Positions 9,460 through 22,780 of a DNA stretch of 64,000 nt are shown one piece after another. The notes under the pieces are model-generated. The model searched no databases and was not told the origin of the DNA. It worked only from the letters and a program-made list of their open reading frames with translations. The position numbers and the translations under genes were made by a program. Position 1 is the stretch's first letter. The number at the start of each line of letters is the position of its first letter. Origin of the DNA: Sphaerospermopsis torques-reginae ITEP-024 (GTDB lineage: Bacteria; Cyanobacteriota; Cyanobacteriia; Cyanobacteriales; Nostocaceae); the NCBI RefSeq assembly GCF_019598945.1, contig NZ_CP080598.1, forward strand, positions 2,108,001-2,172,000, written 5' to 3'.

Positions 9460-9584
9460 GATTAATCAATTTCTCAATGGCAGTTTTCTGAAATTTGTGG
9501 GTACATATTTACACAACTTCAATTTTCGTGAAAATATTTAAATTTCCCAGTCTTCCATCGCTATATTATATATTTTTGATAAAT

Positions 9585-10091
9585 TTATAAATCAGGATGC
9601 GAGAGAAGATAAATTCTTGCTAATATCGCTTCTTTCCAGTCTACTACCCACCACCATGCTACTAGACATCCCCACCCACGACAAGGAAGATGGGCTGTTG
9701 GTGCTGTTAAGTTACAATCACTATCTTTGTAATTTAACCATTTTTTGGCTTGTTTCCATCCTATTTTCTCACAGAAATCTGACCAATTTTGTTGATAGTT
9801 TTTTTGTGGGTCTTTTTCTGTAATTAAATTTTGATAAATTTGTTTTTGGATGGAAAAACCAAAATGACTATTACTGTATTTTACCCACATTTTATCTATA
9901 ATATGTAATTGTTCAATGGGGAAGTTTTGAATGTTTGCTAATTTTAAAACTCCTTCTTTTTCTCTATTGGCAATTTTCAGTATTAGTCTTGCTGTTTCAT
10001 AGTCTGCTTCTTTCCAGTTACCTGATTTTAATAATGTCTCTAGTTTTTGATACTCAGGATTTGTGGTTGATAATACTTGATTTGTATTCAT
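9585..10091 (-). CDS. GUN4 domain protein
   Basis: A 168-residue protein with the GUN4 core: YQKLETLLKSGNWKEADYET (about residues 14-33), FPIEQLHIIDKMWVKYSNSHFGFSIQKQIY (about 57-86), and a following NWSDFCEKIGW segment. GUN4 binds Mg-protoporphyrin/protoporphyrin and stimulates Mg-chelatase. Cyanobacteria also carry several GUN4-like proteins of unknown role. Here only the GUN4 unit is present, and the C-terminus (GWGCLVAWWWVVDW) is unusually Trp-rich. It lies 26 bases downstream of xisI on the same strand. Whether it is the chlorophyll-pathway Gun4 or a paralogue cannot be decided from sequence alone, so no symbol is given. Confidence 0.8.
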   Translation of the reverse strand: MNTNQVLSTTNPEYQKLETLLKSGNWKEADYETARLILKIANREKEGVLKLANIQNFPIEQLHIIDKMWVKYSNSHFGFSIQKQIYQNLITEKDPQKNYQQNWSDFCEKIGWKQAKKWLNYKDSDCNLTAPTAHLPCRGWGCLVAWWWVVDWKEAILARIYLLSHPDL

Positions 10092-10117
10092 ATCTTTATC
10101 TGTCCTATTTTTCGTTT

Positions 10118-10453
10118 TCAGCTAACTGCAAATTCTGTATATTTTCTTCTGGTGGGTGAATGAAATGCTAAAACTATATCTTGTTTCGGTACTCCTAATT
10201 GTAAAAAATCTTGAGTAATTCCCCTTTCAGTACCATTATGTTGTATCCAAATTTTACCATCTTTAATATCAATATGTAGCATGATTCCGTGAATGCGTTT
10301 TTCTCCATTCCATCCCACAGTCATTATTTGATAATGATCTCGTTCTCTGTCAATTAGCAACTGTATTTCTACATCTCCATAAGAGGGTTTGTATTGACTA
10401 TATTCATTAAGTATACTTTCAATATAGTTTCTGTATTTTTCTAATTTATCCAT
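10118..10453 (-). CDS. xisI: XisI-like protein
   Basis: A 111-residue protein matching the XisI family, originally described as required for excision of the fdxN element during heterocyst development in Anabaena. Seen: N-terminal LEKYRNYIESILNEY, RERDHYQIMTVGW, and C-terminal FLQLGVPKQDIVLAFHSPTRR. The gene overlaps the 3' end of xisH by 13 bases, so the two are translationally coupled. No fdxN or nif gene is nearby. Most family members in cyanobacteria are stand-alone xisHI pairs of unknown function. Confidence 0.92.
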   Translation of the reverse strand: MDKLEKYRNYIESILNEYSQYKPSYGDVEIQLLIDRERDHYQIMTVGWNGEKRIHGIMLHIDIKDGKIWIQHNGTERGITQDFLQLGVPKQDIVLAFHSPTRRKYTEFAVS

Positions 10454-10854
10454 TGATATATTACCTCTTGAGCAATATCGTAAACTATAATTTTTAACTG
10501 ATAATCTGCAATAGCTAATTGAGTAAATTCCAATTTGAAAAAACTTTCATAAATATCCAGGGGAACTGCTAAATATAAAATTCTATCTGGTTCTTGTCTT
10601 TTTAAAATTAAACGATAATTCAATAATTGTCCAAGAGCTTGATGAAATTCAGTAATTGTAGAATCACCAAGAAAACTTTTAATTTCTACAGCTATTTTTT
10701 GATTATCTTTTTGGGCAGCCAGCATTTTTTCTGCACCCAAGTTAACATATAAATCTACTCCTCCAAATTGCAAAAATAAGGGATCATTCGTAATTATCCA
10801 ACCTTCTTTAATTAAGGCATTTTTGACAGCATCATGAAATTTATCTTTAGCCAT
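10441..10854 (-). CDS. xisH: XisH-like protein with PD-(D/E)xK-type nuclease signature
   Basis: A 137-residue member of the XisH family, paired with XisI. Asp34 in GGVDLYVN and Glu57-x-Lys59 in AVEIKSF have the D...ExK spacing of restriction-endonuclease-like folds, suggesting a nuclease (inference). C-terminal TQLAIADYQLKIIVYD...IYQWI is family-typical. ATG at 10854. It overlaps xisI by 13 bases and is separated from upstream proS by a palindromic repeat. Confidence 0.92.
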   Translation of the reverse strand: MAKDKFHDAVKNALIKEGWIITNDPLFLQFGGVDLYVNLGAEKMLAAQKDNQKIAVEIKSFLGDSTITEFHQALGQLLNYRLILKRQEPDRILYLAVPLDIYESFFKLEFTQLAIADYQLKIIVYDIAQEVIYQWIN

Positions 10855-10883
10855 TTTATCATTTTATCATCTTATCCATCAAA

Positions 10884-10902
10884 TGCGGGCAAGATGCCCG
10901 CA
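10884..10902. repeat. Palindromic repeat TGCGGGC...GCCCGCA
   Basis: TGCGGGCAAGATGCCCGCA forms a strong hairpin (7-base stem) between proS and xisH. It lacks a downstream T-run, so it is better read as a dispersed palindrome than as an intrinsic terminator, though it could act as an RNA stabiliser. Confidence 0.55.
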
Positions 10903-10929
10903 CCACAAGAGTTTAATGTTACTCTAATT

Positions 10930-12738
10930 TTACGCTGCTATTGCTTCTTTAATCCATTGTTGTAATATATTTACAACTTCCTCAATGGCTATTTCTTGAG
11001 ATTCACGGTTTGCCCGTTTTACTACTTCAACTTTACCATTAGCAATGGCACGACCTGTAACAATTCTAAAAGGAATACCGATTAAATCAGCATCTTTGAA
11101 TTTTACACCTGCTCGCTCATTACGATCATCAAGTAAGGTTTCGACACCTGCTTTATTTAGTTCTGTGTAGAGTTTTTCGGCAATTTCTACTTGTTGGGTG
11201 TCGTTAACATTGGGAATGGAAATAATAGCGTGATAAGGTGCGATCGCTACTGGCCAAATTATCCCATCTTTATCATAGGATTGCTCAACTGCTGACTGTG
11301 CTAACCGGGAAACTCCTACACCATAACAACCCATGACTAAAGGTTTTTCTTCCCCTTGTTCACTGGTATAAGTTGCATTCATAGCTTGGGAATATTTTGT
11401 ACCGAGTTGGAAAATGTGACCAACTTCAATTCCTCTAGCTGTTTGTAGGGTTTGGTTGGAGTCGTGTAGTGAGCGATCGCCAGGTCTAGCTTTCCGAATA
11501 TCTACTACTAAATCAGGTAACTTAAACTGCTCACCCCAATTTGCACCCACAACATGAAAATTGCTTTCATTTGCACCAGTGACAAAATTCTTTAACTCCA
11601 CAGCGGTTTTATCAACTAACCGCACAAATTTAGAATTTACCTGCTTACTTCCCGCAATATAATCATCACCTAAATCGGGAGCAATATAACCCAAAGGTAA
11701 AGATTTTGCAGCCCAAGTTGCAATTATTTCATTAGTTGGTACACTCAAAGAAAGAACAGTTTTAGCACCAAATTTCTCAGCTAATTTAGTCAATTCATTT
11801 TGTAATTTGACTTCATTAACTTCTTGATCACCGCGAATATTCACCAACACCAAAACAGTCAAACCATTATCATAAACAGTTTGATATAAAACATTTTTGA
11901 CAACTTGGGTAGGAGAACATTTTAAGAAATCACAAACTTTTTCTATTGTGTCAGTTCCTGGAGTTTCCCGTTTTTCAAAAGTAGTAAAAGCCGAAGTTTC
12001 CGCATCCGCAGGTAAAGAAACCGCTTTCTCTACATTCGCTGCATATTTCCCATCTTCAGTATAGAGAACTTCATCTTCACCTGCATCAGCTAACACCATA
12101 AATTCTGTCGAACCAGAACCACCAATAGCACCAGAGTCAGCTTCCACAGCACGAAAAGCTAAACCAGAACGGCGCAACATATTACTGTATGCTTGGTACA
12201 TATCCTGGTAGGTTTTCTTCAAACTTTCCTCATCCACATGAAAAGAATAACCATCTTTCATGATAAATTCCCTACCCCGCATTAAACCAAAACGAGGGCG
12301 AATTTCATCACGAAATTTCGTTTGAATTTGATATAAATGTAGCGGTAATTGCCGATATGAGCGAATCATATCACGGGCAACTGTGGTAATTACTTCCTCA
12401 TGAGTGGGACCTAAACCTAATTGTTGTTCCCTTCTATCAATGAGAGAAAACATGATACCTTCAGCTTTAGTATAAGTATCCCATCTTCCCGACTCCTTCC
12501 ATAACTCAGAAGGTTGTAATTGAGGTAACAAACATTCTTGTGCGCCGGTGGCGTTCATTTCTTCCCGCACAATTTGGGAAACTTTTTGTAAAACTCGCCA
12601 CATCAAAGGCAGATAAGCATAGATACCGCTACCGATGCGACGGATATAACCAGCGCGAAGTAAGAGTTTATGACTGGGAATTTCCGCATCTGCTGGATCA
12701 TCTCTCAGTGTAACAAATAACATTTGTGATAGTCGCAT
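10930..12738 (-). CDS. proS: Prolyl-tRNA synthetase
   Basis: A class II aminoacyl-tRNA synthetase of 602 residues, the bacterial long form. Seen: N-terminal catalytic core with [15 protein letters not shown]; motif 2 region with [23 protein letters not shown] (about residues 140-162); an inserted YbaK-like editing domain (about 235-385) containing [19 protein letters not shown] and [11 protein letters not shown]; motif 3 with [11 protein letters not shown] (about 469-479); and the anticodon-binding domain to the end ([21 protein letters not shown]). Start is ATG at 12738. The 263 bases upstream to tRNA-Ser contain nothing recognisable. Confidence 0.98.
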   Translation of the reverse strand: MRLSQMLFVTLRDDPADAEIPSHKLLLRAGYIRRIGSGIYAYLPLMWRVLQKVSQIVREEMNATGAQECLLPQLQPSELWKESGRWDTYTKAEGIMFSLIDRREQQLGLGPTHEEVITTVARDMIRSYRQLPLHLYQIQTKFRDEIRPRFGLMRGREFIMKDGYSFHVDEESLKKTYQDMYQAYSNMLRRSGLAFRAVEADSGAIGGSGSTEFMVLADAGEDEVLYTEDGKYAANVEKAVSLPADAETSAFTTFEKRETPGTDTIEKVCDFLKCSPTQVVKNVLYQTVYDNGLTVLVLVNIRGDQEVNEVKLQNELTKLAEKFGAKTVLSLSVPTNEIIATWAAKSLPLGYIAPDLGDDYIAGSKQVNSKFVRLVDKTAVELKNFVTGANESNFHVVGANWGEQFKLPDLVVDIRKARPGDRSLHDSNQTLQTARGIEVGHIFQLGTKYSQAMNATYTSEQGEEKPLVMGCYGVGVSRLAQSAVEQSYDKDGIIWPVAIAPYHAIISIPNVNDTQQVEIAEKLYTELNKAGVETLLDDRNERAGVKFKDADLIGIPFRIVTGRAIANGKVEVVKRANRESQEIAIEEVVNILQQWIKEAIAA

Positions 12739-13001
12739 CGTTTTTTCCTTTGCAAATTAATTATTCATAAAGTACCTGACACTAAATTATCGGTAACTCT
12801 ATCAACATTTATAATTACCCAAAAACTGTAAATTTGTCCTGCTTTTGCAGCTTTGCAGAAACCTAACAACAGTTTTCATCTATTTGTATCACATTCCAGC
12901 TTTTCTATTGCTTACATCTTTGTATCTTTGCTTCTTTGCGCCTTTGCGTGAAACATAAAAATTTGAAACGTAACTTCCAGACTGACAAAATCTCTAGCAA
13001 C

Positions 13002-13085
13002 GGAGAGGGGGGGATTCGAACCCCCGTTGAGTTGCCCCAAAACACATTTCGAGTGTGCCGCATTCAACCACTCTGCCACCTCTCC
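13002..13085 (-). tRNA. tRNA-Ser (CGA)
   Basis: An 84-base class II tRNA. On the minus strand the acceptor arm is GGAGAGG/CCTCTCC, the anticodon loop is CTCGAAA with anticodon CGA, a long variable arm is present as expected for serine, and the T loop is GTTCGAATC. CCA is not encoded. It lies between comEC and proS. Confidence 0.95.
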
Positions 13086-13168
13086 AAATCTTTATTCACT
13101 TAATTCCGTGAATAGGGGTGATACTAATTTATATCATCCCCCATTATACCATAGTTTTCACCAACCTG

Positions 13169-15523
13169 TTACAAATTTGAAGATTTGTTTTCTGAGACTT
13201 GGATAAAAGCTTCAAAGTCACCATCAGGAGTCCATTTAATCGCACCATCTATACCTGTGAAGAAGAGTTTGGTTTTACCTTTGATAGCATCTAAGGTTTT
13301 ACTGCTAAGGTTATTAGTAGATGCGATCGCCACCTGTGGTTGCAGTGCTGTGATCAAATCCTGTAAAGATTCTGATGGACACCAAAGCACCTGGGGAGAA
13401 GACAAATCACCGGTTTTAATTAACTGTGTTATTTGTTGAGACTTGATACTACCTACCAATAACCAATTTTGTCCAAAAATCTGCAATTTTAAAATTGGTA
13501 ATTTTTCATTAGTGAATTGGGCAATAATAGCACCTGTATTGATAGTTTGACCTAATCCTAAAGGCTGATAAATACCTTGCTGCTGTTGTAATTGTTTTTG
13601 AATAGCTTGAGTTTCCAGATTATTTTCTTGTTGAGAAGAATAAGCATAAAAATTTTTAATAGGCAAACTATCCATAATTTCTAACCAAGCATCATTTTCA
13701 TTTGCCAAAAATTTACTAGAAATCGCCCAATCAATTTTATTGATTCCTTGTTGTTGTAAAAATGGTAAAATAGTGAAACGTCCTGTACCTTCATCACCGC
13801 TATTAACCAAAGTGACTTTTCCTTGATCTTGAACTACCAAAACTGGCTCATTGTCAGTTGCTAATAAGGTAATTCTCAATAAATTACTTGTAGAATGCCA
13901 AGCAGGAACAATCACTAAAACCACAGCCATTAAACCAGCAAACCACCATCTTTTTTGCCACCAACGGATTAAACAAGTAGATATAATTAATCCATAAACT
14001 ACAAACATTTGCCAAGTGGATATACTACCTACAGCAACCGAGCTTCCAGGCAGATTAGCAAAAAATTCAGCTACTTGAATTAACCAATGAGTTGGATAAT
14101 ATAAAAAACTGGCTAACGTGCTACCTAAATCTGGTACAATTAAACTTACCAAACCACTAATCATACCTCCAAGACTAATCACAGAAATCAATGGAGTAGT
14201 GATAATATTCAATAGCACACTGTAAACAGCAACTACACTAAAAATATGTAAAAGTAAAGGTAGAGTCCAAATTGTAGCAGCGATAGGAACAGAAATTAAC
14301 GAAGCGATAGCAGAAGGCAGCCAATCAAAACGTTTCGTGATTGGTGTAGCTGTGACAATTAACCCCAAAGTCGCCAAAAAACTGAGTTGAAAACCTAAAT
14401 CCCAAATCCAAAGAGGATTAAATAAAAGTAATAAAGTAGCAGCTAATAATAAAGATCCTAATTGTTGAACTTTCCTTTCTAAAACCAAACCAATTAATGC
14501 AGCAAAACCCATAATTACTGCTCTCAGAATTGATGCTTGAACGCCAGCTAAACATAAGAAAGCAAGTAGTCCCAAACTACCGCATAAAAACTGAATACCC
14601 TTGTTAGCTTTTCTAGTTAATTGTAAAATTATTCCCAAAATTAAAGAAGTTTGAAAACCAGAAGCAGCCAAAGCATGAGCTAAACCCACATTCACAAATA
14701 AATCACGAATATCATAAGGTAAATCTACCGCCTTACTACCTAAAACCATCGCACTAACTAAAGGACCTTCAGGAACACCTAACCAACGAACTTGCGATCG
14801 CACAATTTGTTCCCGAATTTTCCACCATCCCCATTTACGATCTTCATCAATAATATTAATCTGTTTACCAACTAAACCTGCAAAAGCACCTTCTTGTTTG
14901 AGATACTTCTGAAAATCAAAAGCACCAGGATTTTGAGCCGCTTTAGGTTTATACAACATCCCAGTTACAGCAATTTGTTGACCAGGATATAAACCAGTAG
15001 CTTGAAGAATAGGCACAGTCACATATAATTTACCCGTTACCCCTTTTGGCACACTTGCCGGACCCTGGTCATTTTTCACCTCATCAAGTTGCGTCGCATT
15101 CAGCCAAAATTGTCCCTTTTGACTGCGAGTTAAACGGGGAGTACCTATCACATCCCCACGGACAATTACTAACTGTTCTTGATTACTATTATTTTCATTA
15201 GAAACAAACTGACTAATATCTTTTGCTCCTGGTTGGGGTGTCCGCACTTGAAAATAAAAAGTTGCCAACAAACCCACCAAACCAGCAATTAACCATACTC
15301 TAGGATGAGGAGTAGTCAGCGGAGTATTAACCCCTGTCTTAGCTTTAGTGAGATAATTTTCCTGTTTATAGTTAATTTTCCGTAAATTAATAAAAATTGC
15401 CCGAAAAAAAACTGCCGCCAATATCCCCATTGCTAAAATCCATATACCACCCCAAGGAACTGCTGTAAACAGCAACCCTAAAATATAGGCAAGACAAATA
15501 ATAACGCCATTACTCTGGATCAT
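13169..15523 (-). CDS. comEC: ComEC/Rec2-type DNA uptake channel
   Basis: A 784-residue polytopic membrane protein of natural transformation, forming the channel that moves single-stranded DNA across the inner membrane. Seen: N-terminal membrane helices; a soluble DUF4131/OB-like domain (about residues 75-230) with GDVIGTPRLTRSQKGQFW and TGMLYKPKAAQNPGAFD; the competence membrane domain (about 235-540) with LAHALAASGFQTSLI; and a C-terminal soluble domain (about 560-780). The last aligns in position with the metallo-beta-lactamase domain of longer ComEC proteins but lacks an HxHxDH motif (at that point it reads WAISSKFLANENDAW). ATG at 15523. No other competence genes are adjacent. Confidence 0.9.
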   Translation of the reverse strand: MIQSNGVIICLAYILGLLFTAVPWGGIWILAMGILAAVFFRAIFINLRKINYKQENYLTKAKTGVNTPLTTPHPRVWLIAGLVGLLATFYFQVRTPQPGAKDISQFVSNENNSNQEQLVIVRGDVIGTPRLTRSQKGQFWLNATQLDEVKNDQGPASVPKGVTGKLYVTVPILQATGLYPGQQIAVTGMLYKPKAAQNPGAFDFQKYLKQEGAFAGLVGKQINIIDEDRKWGWWKIREQIVRSQVRWLGVPEGPLVSAMVLGSKAVDLPYDIRDLFVNVGLAHALAASGFQTSLILGIILQLTRKANKGIQFLCGSLGLLAFLCLAGVQASILRAVIMGFAALIGLVLERKVQQLGSLLLAATLLLLFNPLWIWDLGFQLSFLATLGLIVTATPITKRFDWLPSAIASLISVPIAATIWTLPLLLHIFSVVAVYSVLLNIITTPLISVISLGGMISGLVSLIVPDLGSTLASFLYYPTHWLIQVAEFFANLPGSSVAVGSISTWQMFVVYGLIISTCLIRWWQKRWWFAGLMAVVLVIVPAWHSTSNLLRITLLATDNEPVLVVQDQGKVTLVNSGDEGTGRFTILPFLQQQGINKIDWAISSKFLANENDAWLEIMDSLPIKNFYAYSSQQENNLETQAIQKQLQQQQGIYQPLGLGQTINTGAIIAQFTNEKLPILKLQIFGQNWLLVGSIKSQQITQLIKTGDLSSPQVLWCPSESLQDLITALQPQVAIASTNNLSSKTLDAIKGKTKLFFTGIDGAIKWTPDGDFEAFIQVSENKSSNL

Positions 15524-15673
15524 AAAAATTTAATTGCCAAAAGCACTTAGTGAGTAAAATTAATATAAAAAGGCAATTATATAAATAAATCAACTGAGTT
15601 AAAAATAATTATTGTAGGTTGGGTTAAGCGACAGCACAACCCAACAAAATAGAGAACTGAGAAAAGACCTATT

Positions 15674-16159
15674 TTAGAGAGATAGACCCAAATTCAACCC
15701 CAAGAAAGCATGAACAAACAAAATTAACAGTGCTGTACTTCCTAAATAAGCATGAACAGCACGCAAACCTGCTTTATCACCAAAAAACCCACTCAGAGAA
15801 ATTGCACCATTAACCAACAACAGCAACAGTACAAGAGAACCAGTCCAGAAATGAGGACTTTCAAACAGTGGTTGATGCTGCATCACCAAAGACAACACAC
15901 CACCTGTATAACCACCTGCCAAAAAGATAAATAACCAAGGTGCTAACTGACGATGGGCGCTTCGACTTTTAACAGCAGCATCCTTATCGGTATCTTGCAG
16001 CAGTTTACCCCGCCAACCAGACACACCTACAAAACTACCCACCACAAAAATCACAATCCCCATCATCACGGGATGTCCCCAATGTGTAACAGGTTCAGGA
16101 ATACCCAAAGAACGAAACCAAGCTGCAATAGGTTCTAACGCTTCACTAATATTCATCAT
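15674..16159 (-). CDS. DUF4079 family membrane protein
   Basis: About 161 residues with four predicted membrane helices, near residues 28-48, 73-95, 103-125 and 137-157. Conserved features of this cyanobacterial/plant family include HWGHPVMMG, HRQLAPWLF and the late His pairs RAVHAYLG and FVHAFLG, which suggest haem or metal coordination resembling cytochrome b561-like four-helix proteins (inference). Start chosen at ATG 16159; another ATG follows immediately. Function is not established. Confidence 0.8.
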   Translation of the reverse strand: MMNISEALEPIAAWFRSLGIPEPVTHWGHPVMMGIVIFVVGSFVGVSGWRGKLLQDTDKDAAVKSRSAHRQLAPWLFIFLAGGYTGGVLSLVMQHQPLFESPHFWTGSLVLLLLLVNGAISLSGFFGDKAGLRAVHAYLGSTALLILFVHAFLGLNLGLSL

Positions 16160-16244
16160 CTGACACACACCATTATTATTGCCACGAACAGCAACTCCCC
16201 CAAAAACGGAGGAGTTACAAAAATTTACACTTTGCTTATTCTAT

Positions 16245-16474
16245 CTCGTTATTAGGCTCTCTCTGGTAACGAATATCTAGATGCTCTGCATCTTCTGAAA
16301 CAGAGATTAAGCAGCAGCAAAAGAAAAATGAACCACGAAGACACGAAGGACACGAAGAAAAGAGGGTTTGAGAGAGATTGTCCGTAAGTCCTGTGATCTC
16401 GTTACTAGGCTCTGCCTGGTAACGAATATCTAGATGCTCTGCATCTTCTGAAACAGAGATTAAGCAGCAGTTTG
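16245..16474. repeat. Duplicated ~75-base segment at the 3' end of glyQ
   Basis: Nearly the same sequence occurs at about 16243-16318 and 16396-16473: a hairpin block (TCGTTAC...AGGC / GCCTGGTAACGA), then AATATCTAGATGCTCTGCATCT, then GAAACAGAGATTAAGCAGCAG. The second copy includes the last glyQ codons and stop; the first lies free downstream. Between them is a tract with ACACGAAGGACACGAAG units like one found inside mutS. Confidence 0.85.
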
Positions 16475-17344
16475 TGAATTTTTCAACAACGGGAAACCCA
16501 ACTTTTCCCTTTGCTCAACATATAAATGAGCTACTTTCCTCGCCAAATGTCGAATCCTAGCAATATAGCGAGTTCGTTCCGTCACCGAAATTACACCCCG
16601 TGCATCCAGCAAATTAAATGTATGGGAACACTTAATTACATAATCCATGCTAGGTAGCACCAGTCCCCTTTCTGTGAGTTGGGATGCTTCCTGCTCATAT
16701 ATATTGAACAGATTTAACAACATCTCAGGATTAGAAGCTTCAAAGTTATAGGTACACTGCTCAATCTCACCCTGAAGATGAACATCACCATAGGTAATAT
16801 TGTCCGTCCATTGAATCTTAGTAATAGCCTCCACTTCCTGGAGATACATAGCCAATCTTTCTAAACCATAAGTAATCTCAATGGACACCGGACGGCAATC
16901 AATACCCCCGCACTGTTGGAAATAAGTAAACTGGGTAATTTCCATCCCATCTAACCATACTTCCCAACCAGTACCCCAAGCCCCCACAGTTGCATCTTCC
17001 CAGTTATCCTCCACAAACCGCACATCATGATCCTCTGGACGAATACCCAAAGCCCTCAAAGAATCAAGATAAATTTCCTGGATATTATCTGGTGAAGGTT
17101 TAATCAGAACTTGATACTGATAATAATGTTGAAACCGATTCGGGTTTTCGCCGTAGCGCCCATCTGTGGGACGACGACAAGGTTCAACATAAGCCACCGC
17201 CCAAGGTTCTGGACCCAAAGCCCTTAAAAAAGTATGGGGATTCTTAGTTCCTGCTCCCTTTTCCATGTCATAAGGTTGAGCAATCAAGCAACCACGCTCA
17301 CCCCAAAACTGATGTAAAACCGCTATTACTGATTGAAAATTCAC
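16460..17344 (-). CDS. glyQ: Glycyl-tRNA synthetase alpha subunit
   Basis: A 294-residue class II synthetase catalytic subunit that works as an alpha2beta2 complex with GlyS, which is not in this window. Seen: N-terminal [31 protein letters not shown], the central [35 protein letters not shown] region and [13 protein letters not shown] at 17344. The last residues (QTAA) are encoded by a repeat segment also present downstream, but overall length is normal. It is divergent from the rRNA operon promoter. Confidence 0.98.
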   Translation of the reverse strand: MNFQSVIAVLHQFWGERGCLIAQPYDMEKGAGTKNPHTFLRALGPEPWAVAYVEPCRRPTDGRYGENPNRFQHYYQYQVLIKPSPDNIQEIYLDSLRALGIRPEDHDVRFVEDNWEDATVGAWGTGWEVWLDGMEITQFTYFQQCGGIDCRPVSIEITYGLERLAMYLQEVEAITKIQWTDNITYGDVHLQGEIEQCTYNFEASNPEMLLNLFNIYEQEASQLTERGLVLPSMDYVIKCSHTFNLLDARGVISVTERTRYIARIRHLARKVAHLYVEQREKLGFPLLKNSQTAA

Positions 17345-17456
17345 TATCTACTCTTCCTATGAGTCAACAACGCCTACACCATTGTTGCCTAAACCCAGTA
17401 TTCTGAGCAGCTTCCAGCCATTAAAAAATTTTTTTCAATTTTTTTTGAAAAAGTAG

Positions 17457-17485
17457 TTGACATTCCAAAAGAGGTTCGCTATATT
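17457..17485 (+). promoter_or_regulatory. Sigma-70-type promoter of the rRNA operon
   Basis: A consensus -35 box TTGACA (17457-17462), a 17-base spacer and -10 box TATATT (17480-17485). It lies about 170 bases before the mature 16S start; the leader between contains a repeated GAGAGAG/GCGGGACTCGG motif. The same boxes and spacing recur before tRNA-Lys at 31541-31569. Confidence 0.8.
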
Positions 17486-17656
17486 GAATAAGTGCCTGAG
17501 AGAGAGCCGCGAGAGAGCGGGACTCGGAGGGACACCGAACCTTGAAAATATTATAGTTTGAAAGACAGTATACAACAAGTCCTGCGTCAAGTAAAGAAAA
17601 TGGTACCGGACTGAGGTATTAAAAGACAGTCAAAAAAGAGCTAAACAAACTTAACA

Positions 17657-19152
<1,496 letters not shown>

Positions 19153-19275
19153 TTAGGGAGACCTACCCATTTAGATATCGAACACAATCAGTAATTAGAT
19201 ACTAAACTGGTCTACTCTAGGTCGGTCGCAGACTTGAAGAGTGTCGTCTTTCAAACTATGATTGGGTTCATTTAA

Positions 19276-19349
<74 letters not shown>

Positions 19350-19359
19350 CCTGAAAGAA

Positions 19360-19424
19360 TTTTAGATTTTAGATTTTAGATTAAAAAAACAATCCAAAAT
19401 CCGAAATCCAAAATCCAAAATTGT
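19360..19424. repeat. AATCCAA-type heptamers forming an inverted repeat between spacer tRNAs
   Basis: TTTAGAT units (about 19360-19382) face AATCCAA units (about 19390-19421), so the RNA could fold into a long AT-rich hairpin between tRNA-Ile and tRNA-Ala. This is the same heptamer family seen at many intergenic sites in the window. Confidence 0.75.
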
Positions 19425-19428
19425 GGAT

Positions 19429-19501
19429 GGGGGTTTAGCTCAGTTGGTAGAGCGCCTGCTTTGCAAGCAGGATGTCAGCGGTTCGAGTCCGCTAACCTCC
19501 A
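19429..19501 (+). tRNA. tRNA-Ala (TGC)
   Basis: A 73-base tRNA. Acceptor arm GGGGGTT/AACCTCC, anticodon stem CCTGC/GCAGG with anticodon TGC, T loop GTTCGAGTC. It is the second spacer tRNA of the operon. Confidence 0.97.
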
Positions 19502-19661
19502 CATTGGAAAAATTCAGCACCTGAAACTATGAGAATAGTGCAGAATGCTGGATGAAAGTCCAGTCAGAACCTTGAAAACTGCATAGTAACGCGAGGCAGT
19601 TCAGTAATCTAGTGCGAAAGCAACAGATAAACTGAAAGCAAAAAAACCAATGTAATGTTGT

Positions 19662-22486
<2,825 letters not shown>

Positions 22487-22550
22487 CAAACATCATTGGC
22501 ATAATTCGCGTTACTTGCAGTCTTCAGGGTTTTGTACACCCAAAAATCTT

Positions 22551-22669
22551 TCCTGGTGTCTATGGCGCGGTGGAACCACACTGATCCCTTCCCGAACTCA
22601 GAGGTGAAACGCTGTTGCGGCGACGATAGTTGAGGGGTTGCCCTCTGTCACAATAGCTCGATGCCCAGG
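22551..22669 (+). rRNA. rrf: 5S ribosomal RNA
   Basis: About 119 bases with pairing ends CCTGGTGTC and GCCCAGG. It contains GAACCACACTGATCCCTTCC and CGAACTCAGAGGTGAAACG, typical of 5S. It follows 23S by about 65 bases and is followed by a strong terminator. Confidence 0.95.
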
Positions 22670-22680
22670 GCTAATATTTT

Positions 22681-22720
22681 ACAAACACCTTCATTTGTAT
22701 AATGAGGGTGTTTGTTTTTT
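22681..22720 (+). terminator. Intrinsic terminator of the rRNA operon
   Basis: ACAAACACCTTCATT and AATGAGGGTGTTTGT form a 15-base stem with one or two mismatches, followed directly by a T6 run. It is correctly placed just after 5S. Confidence 0.9.
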
Positions 22721-22780
22721 GTAACCATCTAATTACAATATGATAATTTGTACTTTTTTACTGTGATGTGACAAGTAGTC

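Noticed and set aside
10118-10854. Presence of an fdxN-type excision element
   Set aside because: Only xisH and xisI are present; there is no XisF-like recombinase, no split fdxN gene and no nif context.
10884-10902. Terminator of proS
   Set aside because: The hairpin is strong but no T-run follows on the minus strand, and similar palindromes occur as dispersed repeats; kept as a repeat only.
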